Below are positions 5,464 through 6,336 of a stretch of 6,336 nucleotides of DNA, piece after piece. The DNA comes from SAR86 cluster bacterium (GTDB lineage: Bacteria > Pseudomonadota > Gammaproteobacteria > Pseudomonadales > Azotimanducaceae). How positions within the stretch are numbered: position 1 is the stretch's first letter; every line of letters starts with the position of its first letter. The stretch covers positions 1 through 6,336 of the forward strand of contig JABMOJ010000505.1 of assembly GCA_013204195.1 (NCBI GenBank). The letters are read 5' to 3'. The position numbers were made by a program, and so were the translations under genes. The notes under the pieces are model-generated. The model was not told the DNA's origin. It did not search any database and worked only from the letters and a program-made list of their open reading frames with translations.

Positions 5464-6336
5464 ATGACAATATCGTTACCAGAGTGCTGTGAAACCACCC
5501 CTGATCTGCTCGACGCCGCCGCCAGCAGTTTCGGCGACAAGGTGTTTGTGGATGACAACGGCCTGAGCTACTCTTTCAATACTATTCGCCAACAATGTCG
5601 AAGGGTCGCCGCCGCGCTTATCGCTAGCGGCTTTAGTGCCGGCGACAGAGCCGCTATCTGGGCTCCCAACATTCATCAATGGGTGACTGCGGCACTCGCG
5701 ATTCAATATGCCGGTGGTGTGCTCGTCACTATCAACACGCGCTATAAGGGCGCCGAGGCTGCGCAAATTTTGCGTAGTGGCCAGGTATCCACCCTGTTTT
5801 GCATTGGCCATTTCCTTGACCAAGATTACCCAGGCTTGTTAGCCGAGCAAAGCCTCCCCGACTTGCACCAAACTATCGTTATCGGCCAGTCTAGTGTCCA
5901 AACCCAGACCACCTGGGATGACTTCTGTCAGCAGGGTGAGGACTACCTGGCGCAGCATGGTCCTGAGCTTGTCGATCGCCGCGCCCGCGCCGTCCAGGCC
6001 AATGATATCTCTGACCTGCTATTTACTTCTGGAACCACAGGCTCGCCAAAAGGGGTTATGACCGCCCACGGCCAAAACCTGGCGACTTTTCGTCAATGGA
6101 CCGAGATTCTTGGACTCAACGCGGATGATCGGTATCTGGTGATCAATCCGTTTTTTCACAGCTTCGGCTATAAGGCCGGCATCCTAGCCTGTCTGATGCG
6201 CGGCGCCACCCTGCTGCCCCATCAGGTATTTGATGCCGACATCATTCTTGCGCGCATTCAGCACGAAGCCATCACGGTACTGCCAGGACCACCCACCCTA
6301 TTCCAATCATTACTGGCGTCGCCGAATCGGCAGAAC
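5464..6336 (+). CDS. fadD3: Acyl-CoA synthetase, FadD3/ScdA-like HIP-CoA ligase, N-terminal part (cut by window edge)
   Basis: An open frame of 291 codons runs off the right edge. This is the larger N-terminal domain of an adenylate-forming CoA ligase (full members are about 500-550 residues). The phosphate-binding motif TSGTTGSPKG is at 188-197. NPFFHSFGYKAGILACLMRG at 228-247 and ITVLPGPPTLFQSLL at 270-284 closely resemble mycobacterial FadD3, from memory. FadD3 uses ATP and CoA to activate HIP, starting ring C/D degradation. An in-frame TGA at 5446-5448 makes the ATG at 5464 the most upstream possible ATG. The Shine-Dalgarno before it is weak. It is transcribed away from the ipdA operon, so both units probably share a regulator binding between them. 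The ligase family is certain and FadD3 specificity is very likely from motifs plus the ipdAB neighbours. The C-terminal domain and its catalytic Lys are outside the window. Confidence 0.92.
   Translation, partial: MTISLPECCETTPDLLDAAASSFGDKVFVDDNGLSYSFNTIRQQCRRVAAALIASGFSAGDRAAIWAPNIHQWVTAALAIQYAGGVLVTINTRYKGAEAAQILRSGQVSTLFCIGHFLDQDYPGLLAEQSLPDLHQTIVIGQSSVQTQTTWDDFCQQGEDYLAQHGPELVDRRARAVQANDISDLLFTSGTTGSPKGVMTAHGQNLATFRQWTEILGLNADDRYLVINPFFHSFGYKAGILACLMRGATLLPHQVFDADIILARIQHEAITVLPGPPTLFQSLLASPNRQN

Noticed and set aside
5476..5823. 115-codon minus-strand open frame
   Set aside because: It is antisense to the well-conserved N-terminal domain of the fadD3-like ligase and has no family resemblance.
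1..6336. Search for insertion sequences, CRISPR, tRNA/rRNA, attachment sites or an unrecognised defence or toxin system
   Set aside because: The window is filled by seven metabolic genes with short gaps. No terminal inverted repeats, spaced repeats or RNA gene signatures were seen.

Overview
The window looks like part of a steroid-degradation cluster from a proteobacterium, most likely a gammaproteobacterium. That placement is inferred from moderate GC, dense operon packing and the gene order, and no taxonomic marker is present. Every recognisable gene belongs to the HIP branch of aerobic steroid breakdown. This branch destroys the last two rings (C and D) after rings A and B are gone. HIP is the propanoate-substituted methylhexahydroindanedione left at that stage.

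Layout. Six genes lie on the minus strand and appear to form one operon, transcribed from about position 5262 towards position 1. In order they are ipdA (4387-5262), ipdB (3544-4347), a crotonase-family gene (2589-3473), two acyl-CoA dehydrogenase genes resembling ipdE1 (1359-2525) and ipdE2 (217-1320 or 1311), and the start of a fadA6-like thiolase (199 to beyond position 1). Gaps between them are 17 to 70 bases. A 201-base intergenic region (5263-5463) separates this operon from a divergent fadD3-like CoA ligase gene (5464 to beyond 6336). Both end genes are cut by the window edge, not broken.

How they work together, from established work on mycobacteria and Comamonas. FadD3 activates HIP to its CoA ester. 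The IpdE1-IpdE2 heterotetramer dehydrogenates the propionyl side chain, and a hydratase, a dehydrogenase and the thiolase FadA6 complete its beta-oxidation. A crotonase-family hydrolase (EchA20/ScdY) opens one ring, and IpdAB, a CoA-transferase-fold hydrolase, opens the last one. Products then enter central metabolism. The regulator (KstR2 type), ipdC and ipdF are not in this window.

Most notable points. The crotonase lacks both canonical hydratase glutamates, so its step is uncertain. The two dehydrogenase subunits show a clear catalytic/non-catalytic split. The divergent promoter region carries an 8-base direct repeat around a -10-like hexamer. I saw no mobile element, CRISPR array, tRNA or rRNA gene, and no wholly unknown system.
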